A DNA stretch of 64,000 nt, taken from positions 21,001 through 85,000 of the forward strand of contig JAOLXX010000005.1 of NCBI GenBank assembly GCA_028343155.1, in the 5' to 3' direction. This DNA comes from Polaribacter sp. (GTDB taxonomy: Bacteria > Bacteroidota > Bacteroidia > Flavobacteriales > Flavobacteriaceae). Shown here one piece after another: positions 28,038 through 39,334 of the stretch. The translations under genes and the position numbers were made by a program. The notes below the pieces were generated by a model. The model worked only from the letters and a program-made list of their open reading frames with translations. It was not told the origin of the DNA and searched no databases. Position 1 is the stretch's first letter. Each line of letters begins with the position of its first letter.

Positions 28038-28583
28038 ATGAGTAGAATAGGAAAAAATCCCGTTAGCATTTCACAAGGTGTAGATGTAAACATAAACGAC
28101 AACGTATTAACCGTAAAAGGGAAATTAGGAGAATTATCTCAAAAAATCTCTAAAGGTATTACTGTAAAAATAGAAGATGGCATTATCACCTTAGATAGAG
28201 CGTCGGAAAGTAAAGACCATAAAGCACAGCATGGTTTGATGAGAGCTTTAATCAATAACATGATTGAAGGTGTAAGTAAAGGTTGGACAAAAGATTTAGA
28301 ATTGGTTGGTGTAGGTTATAGAGCCTCAAATCAAGGACAAAAATTAGATTTAGCTCTAGGTTTCTCTCATAATATTGTTTTAGAAATTGCTCCAGAAGTA
28401 AAAGTTGAAACAATATCTGAAAAAGGGAAAAACCCAATCATCAAATTATCTTCTTTTGACAAACAATTGGTTGGTCAAATCGCTGCTAAGATTCGTTCTT
28501 TCAGAACTCCAGAGCCATACAAAGGAAAAGGAGTTAAGTTTGTTGGTGAAATATTAAGAAGAAAAGCAGGTAAATCTGCATAA
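28038..28583 (+). CDS. rplF: 50S ribosomal protein L6
   Basis: L6, 181 residues, with the duplicated L6 fold: MSRIGKNPVSI start, LVGVGYRASNQGQKLDLALGFSH in the middle, and PEPYKGKGVKFVGEILRRKAGK at the C-terminus. A 97-base spacer of short repeated words separates it from rplR. Confidence 0.99.
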   Translation: MSRIGKNPVSISQGVDVNINDNVLTVKGKLGELSQKISKGITVKIEDGIITLDRASESKDHKAQHGLMRALINNMIEGVSKGWTKDLELVGVGYRASNQGQKLDLALGFSHNIVLEIAPEVKVETISEKGKNPIIKLSSFDKQLVGQIAAKIRSFRTPEPYKGKGVKFVGEILRRKAGKSA

Positions 28584-28680
28584 TTATAAGAGTTAGCAAA
28601 GTTTCAAAGTTTATAAAGTTGAACGTTCAATCTGACAACCCAAAACAGAAAACGAAAAACTAACCACTAATAACTAAAAT
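28584..28680 (+). repeat. Simple-word spacer between rplF and rplR
   Basis: A 97-base gap containing GTTAGCAAAGTTTCAAAGTTTATAAAG-type words (the unit AAAGTTT recurring), then AACGTTCAA, AAAACGAAAAAC and ACTAATAACTAA. It has no terminator or consensus promoter. It shares words with the spacers at 17766, 24944 and 31770. Confidence 0.45.
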
Positions 28681-29031
28681 ATGGCATTATCAAAGCTACA
28701 AAGAAGACTCAGAATTAAGCGTAGAATTAGAAAAATCATTTCTGGTACTGCTACAAAACCAAGGTTATCGGTTTTTAGAAGTAACAAAGAGATTTACGCT
28801 CAATTGGTAGACGATGTAAATGGAGTTACAATAGCTTCAGTTTCATCTAGAAATAAAGAAATAAAAGCAAGCACTAAGTCAGAGGCAGCAACAGCAGTTG
28901 GTAAATCAATTGCTGAAAAAGCGACCAAAGCAGGTGTAGAATCAGTTGCTTTCGATAGAAACGGATATTTATATCACGGTAGAGTTAAAGTATTAGCGGA
29001 CGCCGCAAGAGAAGCTGGTTTAAAATTTTAA
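28681..29031 (+). CDS. rplR: 50S ribosomal protein L18
   Basis: L18, 116 residues, a 5S rRNA binder. It starts [19 protein letters not shown] and has the [20 protein letters not shown] and [25 protein letters not shown] signatures. Confidence 0.99.
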   Translation: MALSKLQRRLRIKRRIRKIISGTATKPRLSVFRSNKEIYAQLVDDVNGVTIASVSSRNKEIKASTKSEAATAVGKSIAEKATKAGVESVAFDRNGYLYHGRVKVLADAAREAGLKF

Positions 29032-29037
29032 GAAATT

Positions 29038-29559
29038 ATGCAAGGATATAAAAACGTAGAAAGAGTGAAGCCTAGTGGGTTAGAGCTCGTAGACAGATTA
29101 GTAGGTATACAACGTGTTACGAAAGTAACAAAGGGTGGTAGAGCATTTGGTTTCTCTGCAATCGTAGTTGTTGGAGACGGTAATGGTGTTGTTGGTCACG
29201 GACTAGGAAAATCTAAAGATGTTGCCTCTGCAATTGCAAAAGCAATTGAAGACGCTAAGAAAAATTTAGTAAGAATTCCTATTTTAGACGGTACATTACC
29301 TCACGAACAAAAAGGAAAGTTTGGTGGAGCAAAAATATTCATTAAGCCTGCTTCTCCTGGTACAGGGGTTATTGCTGGTGGTGCTGTAAGGCACGTATTA
29401 GAGGCCGTAGGAGTTCATGATGTATTATCAAAATCTCAAGGATCTTCTAATCCTCACAATGCTGTAAAAGCAACTTTTGACGCTCTATTACAATTACGTA
29501 GTGCAGTATCAATAGCGAAGCAAAGAGGAATTTCTTTAGAGAAAGTATTTAACGGATAA
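29038..29559 (+). CDS. rpsE: 30S ribosomal protein S5
   Basis: S5, 173 residues, a fidelity protein with a dsRNA-binding N-terminal domain ([25 protein letters not shown]) and a C-terminal domain with [22 protein letters not shown]. The loop residues altered in spectinomycin-resistant mutants look wild type. Confidence 0.99.
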   Translation: MQGYKNVERVKPSGLELVDRLVGIQRVTKVTKGGRAFGFSAIVVVGDGNGVVGHGLGKSKDVASAIAKAIEDAKKNLVRIPILDGTLPHEQKGKFGGAKIFIKPASPGTGVIAGGAVRHVLEAVGVHDVLSKSQGSSNPHNAVKATFDALLQLRSAVSIAKQRGISLEKVFNG

Positions 29560-29570
29560 ACTTAAGAACG

Positions 29571-29753
29571 ATGGCAAAAATAAAAGTTACACAAGTAAAA
29601 AGTCAAATCGGGCGTCTTCAGAATCAAAAGAGAACTTTAGAAGCATTAGGTTTACGTAAAATGAATCAAACTGTAGAGCATGAGGCAACTCCCTCTATAG
29701 TTGGAATGGTAAATACAGTTAAACACTTAGTTTCTTTCGAAGAAATTAAATAA
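29571..29753 (+). CDS. rpmD: 50S ribosomal protein L30
   Basis: L30, 60 residues, with the [27 protein letters not shown] signature. Small and non-essential in some bacteria, but conserved in this operon position between rpsE and rplO. Confidence 0.98.
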   Translation: MAKIKVTQVKSQIGRLQNQKRTLEALGLRKMNQTVEHEATPSIVGMVNTVKHLVSFEEIK

Positions 29754-29766
29754 GACATATATAAAA

Positions 29767-30216
29767 ATGAGTTTACATAATTTAACACCAGCAGAAGGTT
29801 CCATTAAAAAAGGAAAAAGAATTGCAAGGGGTGAAGGATCTGGAAAAGGTGGTACCGCAACAAGAGGTCACAATGGACAGAAATCTCGTTCAGGATATTC
29901 TAAAAAGGTTGGTTTTGAAGGAGGCCAAATGCCACTTCAAAGACGTGTGCCAAAATTTGGTTTCACAAATATTAATCGTATCGAGTACCAAGGAATCAAT
30001 TTAGATAAACTACAATCTTTAGTTGATAATGGTCAATTAAAAGATACTGTTAATCTAGAAATTTTAATTTCGAATAGATTAGTAGGTAAAAATGACTTAG
30101 TAAAAATATTAGGTCGTGGAGAATTGAAATCTAAATTAACTATTTCTGCACATAAGTTTACAGCAACTGCAAAAGCCGCTATAGAAGCTGCTGGAGGAGA
30201 AGCTATTACTTTATAA
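29767..30216 (+). CDS. rplO: 50S ribosomal protein L15
   Basis: L15, 149 residues, a late-assembly protein. The Gly/Arg-rich N-terminal half (GEGSGKGGTATRGHNGQKSR) and the QMPLQRRVPKFGF motif identify it. It directly precedes secY. Confidence 0.99.
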   Translation: MSLHNLTPAEGSIKKGKRIARGEGSGKGGTATRGHNGQKSRSGYSKKVGFEGGQMPLQRRVPKFGFTNINRIEYQGINLDKLQSLVDNGQLKDTVNLEILISNRLVGKNDLVKILGRGELKSKLTISAHKFTATAKAAIEAAGGEAITL

Positions 30217-30226
30217 TAATCCGTAA

Positions 30227-31552
30227 ATGATGAATTTTATTAATAGATTAAAAGACATTTTTAGCATTGAAGAATTAAAGAACAAAATTCTTCTAACTAT
30301 TGGCTTAATTGCTGTATATCGTTTTATGGCGGCTGTTCCATTACCCGGAATAGACCCATTGCAATTGTCAGCATTAAAAGATAGTACTTCAGGTGGTCTT
30401 TTAGGATTATTGAATGCATTTACAGGAGGAGCATTTGCTAGAGCGTCAGTAATGGCACTTGGTATTATGCCCTATATTTCTGCATCTATTGTGGTTCAGC
30501 TAATGGGAATTGCGGTTCCGTATTTACAAAAATTACAAAAGGACGGAGAAAGTGGACGTAAGAAAATTACACAAATAACAAGATGGTTAACTATTGGTAT
30601 TACGTTAGTGCAAGCACCAACATATATTACGGCTATCAAAACTCAATTTGGTTTAGGACCAGAAGCGTTTTTAGTAACGGGGCCAATTTTCTGGGTATCA
30701 TCAATCATTATCTTAACTGCAGGAACAATTTTTGCGATGTGGTTAGGTGAGCGTATTACAGATAAAGGAGTTGGTAATGGTATTTCCTTATTAATTACAG
30801 TTGGTATTATTGCTAATTTTCCTGCAGCATTTTTGCAAGAGTTTGTTGCCAAAACAACAAACGCTGGAGCTGGAGGGATTATGATGGTATTAATTGAAAT
30901 CATTGTTTGGTTTGTTGTAATTTTATTAACGGTATTATTAGTTACTGCAGTTCGTAAGATCGCAGTACAATATGCCAGAAGAACCGTTGCAGGAAACACA
31001 CAAAACGTTGCAGGATCAAGAGATTATATCCCTTTGAAATTGAATGCAGCAGGTGTTATGCCAATTATTTTTGCTCAAGCAATTATGTTTTTACCAGTCG
31101 CTTTGGCGCAAAAGTTTCCATTTATGGCAAGCTTACAAAACATTAATGGCTTAGGGTATAATTTAATTTTTGCTTTTTTAATTATCATCTTCAGTTATTT
31201 CTATACTGCGATTACAATTCCTACGAATAAAATGGCAGATGATTTAAAAAGAAGTGGTGGTTTTATACCTGGTATTAGACCAGGGAAAGATACCGCAGAT
31301 AGATTAGATTCTGTACTATCTAGAATTACCTTCCCAGGATCGTTATTCTTAGCAGCATTATCTATCTTACCAGCAATTGTAGTTCAGTTTGGAGTACAAC
31401 AAAGTTGGGCGATGTTTTATGGTGGAACCTCATTAATAATTATGGTTGGAGTTGCAATTGATACGTTGCAACAAATTAATTCCTATTTATTGAATCGTCA
31501 TTATGATGGTTTGATGAAAGCAGGAAACAGCAATAGAAAATCTAATAAATAG
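30227..31552 (+). CDS. secY: Protein translocase subunit SecY
   Basis: Channel subunit of the SecYEG translocon, 441 residues with ten transmembrane helices. The N-terminal family signature [24 protein letters not shown] segment is present as [19 protein letters not shown]. The [15 protein letters not shown] motif and the [15 protein letters not shown] cytoplasmic loop, where ribosome and SecA dock, are intact. Standard spc position; the stop lies 1 base before infA. Confidence 0.99.
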   Translation: MMNFINRLKDIFSIEELKNKILLTIGLIAVYRFMAAVPLPGIDPLQLSALKDSTSGGLLGLLNAFTGGAFARASVMALGIMPYISASIVVQLMGIAVPYLQKLQKDGESGRKKITQITRWLTIGITLVQAPTYITAIKTQFGLGPEAFLVTGPIFWVSSIIILTAGTIFAMWLGERITDKGVGNGISLLITVGIIANFPAAFLQEFVAKTTNAGAGGIMMVLIEIIVWFVVILLTVLLVTAVRKIAVQYARRTVAGNTQNVAGSRDYIPLKLNAAGVMPIIFAQAIMFLPVALAQKFPFMASLQNINGLGYNLIFAFLIIIFSYFYTAITIPTNKMADDLKRSGGFIPGIRPGKDTADRLDSVLSRITFPGSLFLAALSILPAIVVQFGVQQSWAMFYGGTSLIIMVGVAIDTLQQINSYLLNRHYDGLMKAGNSNRKSNK

Positions 31553-31553
31553 T

Positions 31554-31769
31554 ATGGCTAAACAATCAGCAATTCAACAAGATGGAACGATTACAGAAGC
31601 ATTATCAAATGCTATGTTTCGTGTAGAATTAGAAAACGGTCATATTGTAACAGCTCATATTTCAGGTAAAATGCGCATGCATTATATTAAATTATTACCA
31701 GGAGATAAGGTCAAATTAGAAATGAGCCCATACGATTTAACAAAGGCAAGAATTACGTATAGATATTAA
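31554..31769 (+). CDS. infA: Translation initiation factor IF-1
   Basis: IF-1, 71 residues, a single OB-fold blocking the A site during initiation. It has the [22 protein letters not shown] and [20 protein letters not shown] signatures. It lies between secY and rpmJ, as in many bacteria. Confidence 0.99.
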   Translation: MAKQSAIQQDGTITEALSNAMFRVELENGHIVTAHISGKMRMHYIKLLPGDKVKLEMSPYDLTKARITYRY

Positions 31770-31857
31770 TTAAACAAGTTAAAAAGTGCTAAAATCTTTA
31801 AAGTTGATTGAAACTTTACAGTTTTTAAACCTTCAAACTTTATAAACAAACAAAACG
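31770..31857 (+). repeat. Simple-word spacer between infA and rpmJ
   Basis: An 88-base gap with AAACAAGTTAAAAAGTG, TTTAAAGTTGATTGAAACTTT and CTTCAAACTTTATAAAC words, which can pair with one another (AAAGTTTGAAGG-like arms). It is related in word content to the spacers at 17766, 24944 and 28584. Confidence 0.4.
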
Positions 31858-31974
31858 ATGAAAGTTAGAGCATCAGTTAAAAAAAGAAGTGCCGACTGCA
31901 AAATAGTACGCAGGAAAGGTAGATTATATGTGATTAATAAACAAAATCCTAGATTTAAACAAAGACAAGGGTAA
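31858..31974 (+). CDS. rpmJ: 50S ribosomal protein L36 (zinc-free form)
   Basis: A 38-codon gene, [15 protein letters not shown]... ending FKQRQG, clearly L36. The zinc ribbon is degenerate: of the CxxC, C and H ligands only one Cys (residue 14) remains, the others being Ser, Asn and Phe. This is the C-minus type, in keeping with the zinc-free S14 in the same cluster. Its TAA overlaps the rpsM ATG by one base (TAATG), implying coupled translation. Confidence 0.96.
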   Translation: MKVRASVKKRSADCKIVRRKGRLYVINKQNPRFKQRQG

Positions 31975-32339
31975 TGGCAAGAATAGCAGGTATTGATATT
32001 CCAAAGAATAAAAGAGGAGTTATTGCATTAACTTACATCTTTGGTATAGGAAGCAGCAGAGCTCAAAAAGTTCTAGCAACAGCAAAAGTAGATGAGAGCA
32101 TTAAAGTTCAAGACTGGACAGATGATCAAATCGCAGCAATTAGAGAACAAGTAGGATCTTTCACAATAGAAGGTGAATTACGTTCTGAAGTACAGTTAAA
32201 CATCAAGCGATTGATGGATATCGGTTGTCAAAGAGGAATTCGTCATAGACTAGGTCTTCCATTAAGAGGACAAAGAACGAAGAATAACTCTCGTACAAGA
32301 AAAGGTAAGAGAAAAACTGTAGCTAACAAGAAAAAATAA
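31974..32339 (+). CDS. rpsM: 30S ribosomal protein S13
   Basis: S13, 121 residues, in the 30S head bridging to the 50S. It starts [25 protein letters not shown] and has [24 protein letters not shown] near the C-terminus. It overlaps rpmJ by one base. Confidence 0.99.
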   Translation: MARIAGIDIPKNKRGVIALTYIFGIGSSRAQKVLATAKVDESIKVQDWTDDQIAAIREQVGSFTIEGELRSEVQLNIKRLMDIGCQRGIRHRLGLPLRGQRTKNNSRTRKGKRKTVANKKK

Positions 32340-32416
32340 GTTAGATAAAGTAATAAAGATCTAAGCATAGTTTTTACTATCAAATTAGAAAACTAAATTA
32401 CTAAAACTGAAAAATT

Positions 32417-32800
32417 ATGGCAAAAGCAAGTTCAAAAAAACGTAAAGTAATCATTGAAGCTACTGGAGAAGCGCACGTAACTGCATCTTTCAATAACATC
32501 ATTATTTCTTTAACAAACAAAAAAGGTGACGTTATTTCTTGGTCATCTGCAGGTAAAATGGGTTTTAGAGGTTCTAAAAAGAATACTCCATACGCAGCTC
32601 AATTAGCGGCAGAAGATTGTGCAAATGTTGCAAAAGAAGCAGGTTTACGTAAAGTAAAAGTGTATGTAAAAGGACCAGGTAATGGTAGAGAATCTGCAAT
32701 CAGATCTCTCCACAATGCAGGCATTGAAGTAACAGAAATTATTGATGTTACACCAATTCCTCACAACGGATGTCGTCCACCAAAAAGAAGAAGAGTTTAA
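32417..32800 (+). CDS. rpsK: 30S ribosomal protein S11
   Basis: S11, 127 residues, on the 30S platform near the E site. It shows [32 protein letters not shown] and the C-terminal [15 protein letters not shown]. Confidence 0.99.
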   Translation: MAKASSKKRKVIIEATGEAHVTASFNNIIISLTNKKGDVISWSSAGKMGFRGSKKNTPYAAQLAAEDCANVAKEAGLRKVKVYVKGPGNGRESAIRSLHNAGIEVTEIIDVTPIPHNGCRPPKRRRV

Positions 32801-32820
32801 ACAGAACAAGTTTCACTTGA

Positions 32821-32839
32821 TGTCGAATTAATTTCGACA
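32821..32839 (+). other. Perfect hairpin in the rpsK-rpsD gap
   Basis: TGTCGAA, a five-base TTAAT loop and TTCGACA form a 7-bp perfect stem in the 139-base gap before rpsD. No T-run follows, so it is not a standard terminator. It could be an RNA processing or S4-binding element; S4 is the repressor of the alpha operon elsewhere. Confidence 0.4.
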
Positions 32840-32939
32840 CCTCTTATCAGAAAAATAATTATATTTTTAACAAGATAGGATCTAAGATTATCGAAGGAGA
32901 AAGCCTTAATTCATAATCCCTATCTATAATACAAAAGAA

Positions 32940-33545
32940 ATGGCAAGATACACAGGACCAAAAACTAAAATTGCTCGTAAATTTGGCGAAGCAATCTTTG
33001 GAGAAGATAAAAACTTCGAAAAAAGAAATTTTCCTCCAGGACAGCATGGAAATGCAAGAAGAAGAGGAAAGAAATCTGAATACGCTACTCAATTAATGGA
33101 GAAGCAAAAAGCGAAATATACCTATGGTATTTTAGAGCGTCAATTTAGAAACTTATTTAAAGATGCATCCTCTTCTCAAGGAATTACAGGTGAAATCTTA
33201 TTACAATTATGTGAATCTCGTTTAGATAACGTTGTTTACAGGATGGGTGTTTCTAAATCTAGAAGTGGAGCTCGTCAATTAGTTTCTCACAGACACATTA
33301 CAGTTAATGGAGAAATTGTTAATATTCCATCTTACAGATTAGCAGAAGGAGATGTTATTGCAGTAAGAGAAAAATCGAAATCATTAGTAGCTATTGATGA
33401 TGCATTAGCTTCTAATAACAATGTTTTTGAATGGTTAACATGGAATACAGATACTAAAACTGGAACTTTTGTAAAAGTACCAGCAAGATTACAAATTCCA
33501 GAAAACATTAAAGAACAATTAATCGTAGAATTATATTCTAAGTAA
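32940..33545 (+). CDS. rpsD: 30S ribosomal protein S4
   Basis: S4, 201 residues, nucleating the 5' domain of the 30S. It has the [16 protein letters not shown] start, the [10 protein letters not shown] segment and the S4 RNA-binding domain ([26 protein letters not shown]). No zinc-ligand cysteines occur at the N-terminus. In model bacteria S4 represses the alpha operon. Confidence 0.99.
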   Translation: MARYTGPKTKIARKFGEAIFGEDKNFEKRNFPPGQHGNARRRGKKSEYATQLMEKQKAKYTYGILERQFRNLFKDASSSQGITGEILLQLCESRLDNVVYRMGVSKSRSGARQLVSHRHITVNGEIVNIPSYRLAEGDVIAVREKSKSLVAIDDALASNNNVFEWLTWNTDTKTGTFVKVPARLQIPENIKEQLIVELYSK

Positions 33546-33641
33546 TAAACTAATCATATTGAAATTTAGCCAAAGGATTTGTAAGTATTTCTTCACACTG
33601 ACAAATCGCGCAACTAAATAACAATTAAAACGAAGAAAAAA

Positions 33642-34634
33642 ATGGCAATTTTAAATTTTCAAAAACCCGATAAAGTAATCATGATTGAATCTACAGATTT
33701 TTCTGGTAGATTTGAATTCAGACCTTTAGAACCAGGTTTCGGTTTAACCGTTGGTAACGCATTAAGAAGAGTACTTTTATCTTCTTTAGAGGGATTTGCA
33801 ATTACATCATTAAGAGTAGAGGGTATAGAGCACGAGTTTTCCACTGTTCCTGGTATTGTTGAAGATGTTACAGAAATTATATTAAACTTAAAACAAGTTC
33901 GTTTTAAGAAACAAATAGATGAAACTGATAGAGAAACTGTTTCTGTTTCAGTATCGGGTCAAGAGCAGTTTACTGCTGGAGATTTACAAAAATTCATTTC
34001 TGGTTTTCAAGTATTGAATCCAGAATTAGTTATCTGTAATATGAATAAATCTGTAAAATTAAACGCAGAAATTACCATAGAAAAAGGAAGAGGATTTGTA
34101 CCTGCAGAAGAAAATAAGAAAGTTGCTGCACCGATAGGAACTATTTTTACGGATTCTATCTACACACCAATTAAGAATGTAAAGTATGCAATCGAAAATT
34201 TTCGTGTAGAACAAAAAACGGATTATGAAAAATTAGTTTTCGATATCGATACTGATGGATCAATCAATCCTAAAGATGCATTAACAGAAGCTGCAAAAAT
34301 ATTAATCCACCACTTTATGTTATTCTCTGATGAGCGCATCACTTTAGAGGCAGATGAAATAGCACAAACAGAAACGTATGATGAAGAGTCATTACACATG
34401 CGTCAATTATTAAAAACGAGATTAATCGATATGGATTTATCTGTAAGAGCTTTAAATTGTTTAAAGGCTGCAGAAGTAGATACATTAGGAGATTTAGTTT
34501 CTTTTAATAAAAGCGATTTAATGAAGTTCAGAAACTTTGGTAAAAAATCATTAACAGAACTAGAAGAATTAGTCATTGTTAAAGGATTAAGTTTCGGAAT
34601 GGACTTAACAAAATACAAATTAGATAGAGATTAA
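33642..34634 (+). CDS. rpoA: DNA-directed RNA polymerase subunit alpha
   Basis: RNA polymerase alpha, 330 residues. The N-terminal assembly domain has [22 protein letters not shown] (28-49). The C-terminal domain contacts UP elements and activators and shows [26 protein letters not shown] and the helix-hairpin-helix [12 protein letters not shown]. Normal alpha-operon position between rpsD and rplQ. Confidence 0.99.
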   Translation: MAILNFQKPDKVIMIESTDFSGRFEFRPLEPGFGLTVGNALRRVLLSSLEGFAITSLRVEGIEHEFSTVPGIVEDVTEIILNLKQVRFKKQIDETDRETVSVSVSGQEQFTAGDLQKFISGFQVLNPELVICNMNKSVKLNAEITIEKGRGFVPAEENKKVAAPIGTIFTDSIYTPIKNVKYAIENFRVEQKTDYEKLVFDIDTDGSINPKDALTEAAKILIHHFMLFSDERITLEADEIAQTETYDEESLHMRQLLKTRLIDMDLSVRALNCLKAAEVDTLGDLVSFNKSDLMKFRNFGKKSLTELEELVIVKGLSFGMDLTKYKLDRD

Positions 34635-34695
34635 CCTTTTCATAGTTTGCTCCTCATAATGAGTTGATGCAAGATGAAATCATAAGACAAACGTC

Positions 34696-35169
34696 ATGAG
34701 ACACGGAAAAAAACACAATCATTTAGGAAGAACAACTTCGCATAGAAAAGCGATGTTAGCGAATATGACTTGCTCTTTAATAGAGCACAAGCGTATCAAC
34801 ACAACAGTAGCAAAAGCAAAAGCATTAAGAGTATTTGCTGAGCCATTAATTACAAAGTCTAAAACGGATACAACCCACAATAGACGTGTTGTTTTTTCTC
34901 ATTTACGTGATAAATATGCTGTCACAGAACTATTTAAAGAAGTTTCTGTAAAAGTAGCAGACAGACCAGGAGGATATTTACGTATCATCAAGTTAGGAAA
35001 TCGTCAAGGGGATAATGCTCCTATGGCTATGGTAGAATTAGTTGATTACAACGAAATCTATAATCCTAATGGTAAAAAAGCGAAGAAAACTACCCGTAGA
35101 GGAAGAAGCAAAAAAGCCGATGCTCCACAAGTAGAAGAAACGACAACAGACATTAAATCTGAAGAATAA
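34696..35169 (+). CDS. rplQ: 50S ribosomal protein L17
   Basis: L17, 157 residues. The core ([20 protein letters not shown] to MVELVDYNE) is about 120 residues. A C-terminal extension of roughly 35 residues, first basic ([16 protein letters not shown]) then acidic, is common in Bacteroidota. It is the last gene of the cluster, followed by a strong terminator. Confidence 0.99.
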   Translation: MRHGKKHNHLGRTTSHRKAMLANMTCSLIEHKRINTTVAKAKALRVFAEPLITKSKTDTTHNRRVVFSHLRDKYAVTELFKEVSVKVADRPGGYLRIIKLGNRQGDNAPMAMVELVDYNEIYNPNGKKAKKTTRRGRSKKADAPQVEETTTDIKSEE

Positions 35170-35194
35170 AAAAATGCAAATTTTTTGATCATAT

Positions 35195-35229
35195 AAAAGG
35201 GATAAACGTTTACGTTTATCCCTTTTTTT
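35195..35229 (+). terminator. Terminator of the ribosomal cluster after rplQ
   Basis: A 14-bp perfect stem (AAAAGGGATAAACG at 35195-35208 with CGTTTATCCCTTTT at 35213-35226), a TTTA loop and a T-tract to 35229. A TATTTTTA box (35231-35238) follows at N19 from the TTT in the loop and may be a weak carA promoter. Confidence 0.9.
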
Positions 35230-35274
35230 ATATTTTTACACTTTTAAATAGAATACAAACATAACGACGAATAA

Positions 35275-36393
35275 ATGAAATATCAAACACGTAAAAAAGC
35301 ATTAGTTTTATTAGCAGATGGCACAATTTTTTATGGAAAATCTGTAGGAATAGAAGGGACATCTACTGGAGAAATTTGCTTCAATACAGGTATGACAGGC
35401 TACCAAGAAATATTTACAGACCCCTCTTATTTTGGTCAGTTAATGGTTGCAACAAATGCACATATTGGTAATTATGGAGTGAACGATGAAGAAGTGGAGT
35501 CTGATAACATAAAAATTTCAGGTTTAATTTGTAGAAATTTTAGTTTTACACATTCAAGAGTAGATTCTGACGGAAATTTAAAAGATTGGTTTACAAAACA
35601 TAATTTAGTCGCAATTTCTGATGTAGATACCAGGGCATTGGTAGCTTATATTAGAGACAATGGCGCTATGAATGCAATTATTTCTACAGATGTTGAGCAT
35701 ATTGACGCATTAAAGAAGCAATTAGCAGAAGTACCAAGTATGGAAGGTTTAGAATTAGCTTCTAAAGTATCTACCAAAGCACCTTATTTTGTAGGCGATG
35801 AAAATGCTGATATTAAAATTTCTGCTTTAGACATTGGAATCAAAAAGAACATTTTAAGAAATTTATCTAAAAGAGGCGCTTATATAAAAGTGTTTCCTTA
35901 TAATTCATCTTTTGAAGATTTAGCCGCTTTTAATCCTGATGGATACTTTATTTCTAACGGACCTGGAGATCCAGCACCGTTAGTTGAAGCACAAGCAGTT
36001 GCAAAAGAAATAGTCAAGAGAGATTTGCCTTTATTTGGTATTTGCTTAGGACATCAAGTAATTGCTTTATCACAAGGGGTCTCAACATATAAGATGCACA
36101 ACGGGCACAGAGGAATTAATCATCCTGTAAAAAACTTGTTGACTGGCAAAGGAGAAATTACTTCTCAAAATCATGGTTTCGCTATTAATAGAGAAGATGC
36201 AGAAGCAAATGAAAATATAGCAATTACACATGTTCATTTAAACGATCATACCGTTGCAGGAATTCGTCTAAAAGACAAGAACGCTTTTTCTGTACAATAC
36301 CATCCAGAAGCAAGTCCTGGACCAAATGATTCTGAATATTTGTTTGATCAATTTATAGCAAACATAAAAGCAGCAAAATCTGTAACAAACTAG
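35275..36393 (+). CDS. carA: Carbamoyl-phosphate synthase small subunit
   Basis: Glutamine-hydrolysing subunit of carbamoyl-phosphate synthetase, supplying ammonia for pyrimidine and arginine synthesis; 372 residues. The N-terminal CPSase domain has FNTGMTGYQEIFTDPSY. The class I amidotransferase domain has the nucleophile in GICLGHQ and the His/Glu pair in QYHPEASPGP. The large subunit carB is not in the window, so the pair is split here. It stands alone between the ribosomal cluster and eno. Confidence 0.98.
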   Translation: MKYQTRKKALVLLADGTIFYGKSVGIEGTSTGEICFNTGMTGYQEIFTDPSYFGQLMVATNAHIGNYGVNDEEVESDNIKISGLICRNFSFTHSRVDSDGNLKDWFTKHNLVAISDVDTRALVAYIRDNGAMNAIISTDVEHIDALKKQLAEVPSMEGLELASKVSTKAPYFVGDENADIKISALDIGIKKNILRNLSKRGAYIKVFPYNSSFEDLAAFNPDGYFISNGPGDPAPLVEAQAVAKEIVKRDLPLFGICLGHQVIALSQGVSTYKMHNGHRGINHPVKNLLTGKGEITSQNHGFAINREDAEANENIAITHVHLNDHTVAGIRLKDKNAFSVQYHPEASPGPNDSEYLFDQFIANIKAAKSVTN

Positions 36394-36504
36394 TATTTGT
36401 TCACTTGATTATCTAGAAAACGTTTTCGTAAGTAACTTCTTATAATCAATAAAGAAAGGGCTGGTATTCGTAGATTAGCCATTTAAAATAAAGACATTAA
36501 TTAA

Positions 36505-37809
<1,305 letters not shown>

Positions 37810-37835
37810 GCAAACTCTTTTTTATAAAAAGGAAG

Positions 37836-37863
37836 CCTCATAAGAAATTATGAGGTTTTTTTT
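37836..37863 (+). terminator. Terminator after eno
   Basis: CCTCATAA (37836-37843), a GAAA tetraloop and TTATGAGG (37848-37855), followed by eight Ts. A textbook intrinsic terminator. Confidence 0.92.
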
Positions 37864-37924
37864 GGTTGAATAGAAGCATAAGTTAATATTATTATAAAAT
37901 ATTAAAATTCTATAAGAACAAGAT

Positions 37925-37954
37925 TTAAAAACTCCCTGAAATATGGTACCTTCG
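37925..37954 (+). promoter_or_regulatory. Candidate promoter of gltA
   Basis: TTA at 37925-37927, 19 bases, then TACCTTCG at 37947-37954. Spacing is exact; each box has one mismatch to TTG and TAnnTTTG. It lies 34 bases before the gltA start. Confidence 0.5.
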
Positions 37955-37988
37955 TGCAACTATTGAATTAAAAAAAAAAATAAGTAAA

Positions 37989-39275
37989 ATGTCGAATACA
38001 GCTAAATTACAAATTGGAGATAATTCTTATGAGTTTCCTCTTGTAAAAGGAACAGAAAATGAAGTTGCTATTAATATTAAAACATTAAGAGGTGCAACAA
38101 ATGGAGTGATAACAATTGACCCTGGTTTTAAAAATACAGGCTCTTGTGAAAGTGCGATTACTTTTTTAGATGGAGAGAAAGGAGTTTTACGATACAGAGG
38201 GTATTCAATTGAAGAGTTAGCTGATAAAGGAGGTTTTTTAGAAGTTGCATATGCTTTAATATTTGGAGATTTACCAACAGAAGAACAGTTGGAAAAGTTT
38301 CATTCAGATATCAAATCAAAATCTTTAGTGGATGATGATGTAAAGAAAATTGTTGATGCTTTTCCAAAGACAGCACATCCAATGGGTGTTTTGTCTTCCT
38401 TAACAAGTGCATTAACAGCATTTAATCCAACTTCTGTAAACGTAGATTCAGAAGAAGATATGTATAATTCAGTTGTTAAAATTATGGGAAAATTTCCTGT
38501 TTTAGTAGCTTGGACAATGCGAAAAAAACAAGGTTTGCCCTTAAATTATGGGTCAAAAAGCCTAGGGTATGTAGATAACATTTTAAAAATGATGTTTGAG
38601 CAACCTAATGAAGATTTTAAAATAAATCCAATCATTAAAAATGCCTTAGATAAATTACTTATTTTACATGCTGATCACGAACAAAATTGTTCTACTTCAA
38701 CCGTTCGAATTGTTGGTTCTTCTCATGCGGGTTTATTTGCTTCACTTTCCGCAGGAATTTCTGCACTTTGGGGTCCTTTACACGGGGGTGCAAACCAAGC
38801 CGTTTTAGAAATGTTAGAAGCAATCAAAGAAGACGGAGGGGATACTAAAAAGTACATGGCTAAAGCCAAGGATAAAAATGATCCTTTTCGTTTAATGGGA
38901 TTTGGACATAGAGTTTATAAAAACTTTGATCCAAGAGCTAAAATCATTAAAAAAGCGGCAGATGAAGTTTTGAAAGATTTAGGTGTTGAAGATCCTATTT
39001 TAGAAATTGCTAGAGGATTAGAACAAGAAGCTTTAATTGATCCTTATTTTGTAGATAGAAAATTATATCCTAATGTAGATTTCTACTCAGGTATAATCTA
39101 CAGAGCGATGGGGATTCCTGTAGAAATGTTTACAGTAATGTTTGCTTTAGGTAGATTACCCGGTTGGATTGCTCAATGGAAAGAAATGCGCCTTAAAAAA
39201 GAACCAATTGGCCGTCCACGTCAAATTTATACAGGAGAAAATCATAGAGATTTTTTAGATATAAATAAAAGATAA
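37989..39275 (+). CDS. gltA: Citrate synthase
   Basis: Type II citrate synthase, 428 residues, joining oxaloacetate and acetyl-CoA in the TCA cycle. Catalytic His regions are SSHAGLFASLSAGISALWGPLHGG and GFGHRVYKNFDPR, and the catalytic Asp lies in VDFYSG. An N-terminal domain of about 50 residues (KLQIGDNSYEFPLVKGTE) is that of the NADH-sensitive hexameric type. It is monocistronic with its own promoter and terminator. Confidence 0.99.
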   Translation: MSNTAKLQIGDNSYEFPLVKGTENEVAINIKTLRGATNGVITIDPGFKNTGSCESAITFLDGEKGVLRYRGYSIEELADKGGFLEVAYALIFGDLPTEEQLEKFHSDIKSKSLVDDDVKKIVDAFPKTAHPMGVLSSLTSALTAFNPTSVNVDSEEDMYNSVVKIMGKFPVLVAWTMRKKQGLPLNYGSKSLGYVDNILKMMFEQPNEDFKINPIIKNALDKLLILHADHEQNCSTSTVRIVGSSHAGLFASLSAGISALWGPLHGGANQAVLEMLEAIKEDGGDTKKYMAKAKDKNDPFRLMGFGHRVYKNFDPRAKIIKKAADEVLKDLGVEDPILEIARGLEQEALIDPYFVDRKLYPNVDFYSGIIYRAMGIPVEMFTVMFALGRLPGWIAQWKEMRLKKEPIGRPRQIYTGENHRDFLDINKR

Positions 39276-39285
39276 AATAGTACAC

Positions 39286-39321
39286 AAAAAAAAAGCGAAA
39301 TTTTAATTTCGCTTTTTTTTT
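39286..39321 (+). terminator. Bidirectional terminator between gltA and the TlpA-like gene
   Basis: AAAAAAGCGAAATT and AATTTCGCTTTTTT form a perfect stem with A-run and T-run on the two sides, so it can serve both convergent genes. Confidence 0.9.
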
Positions 39322-39334
39322 GCTTTTAATTGTA

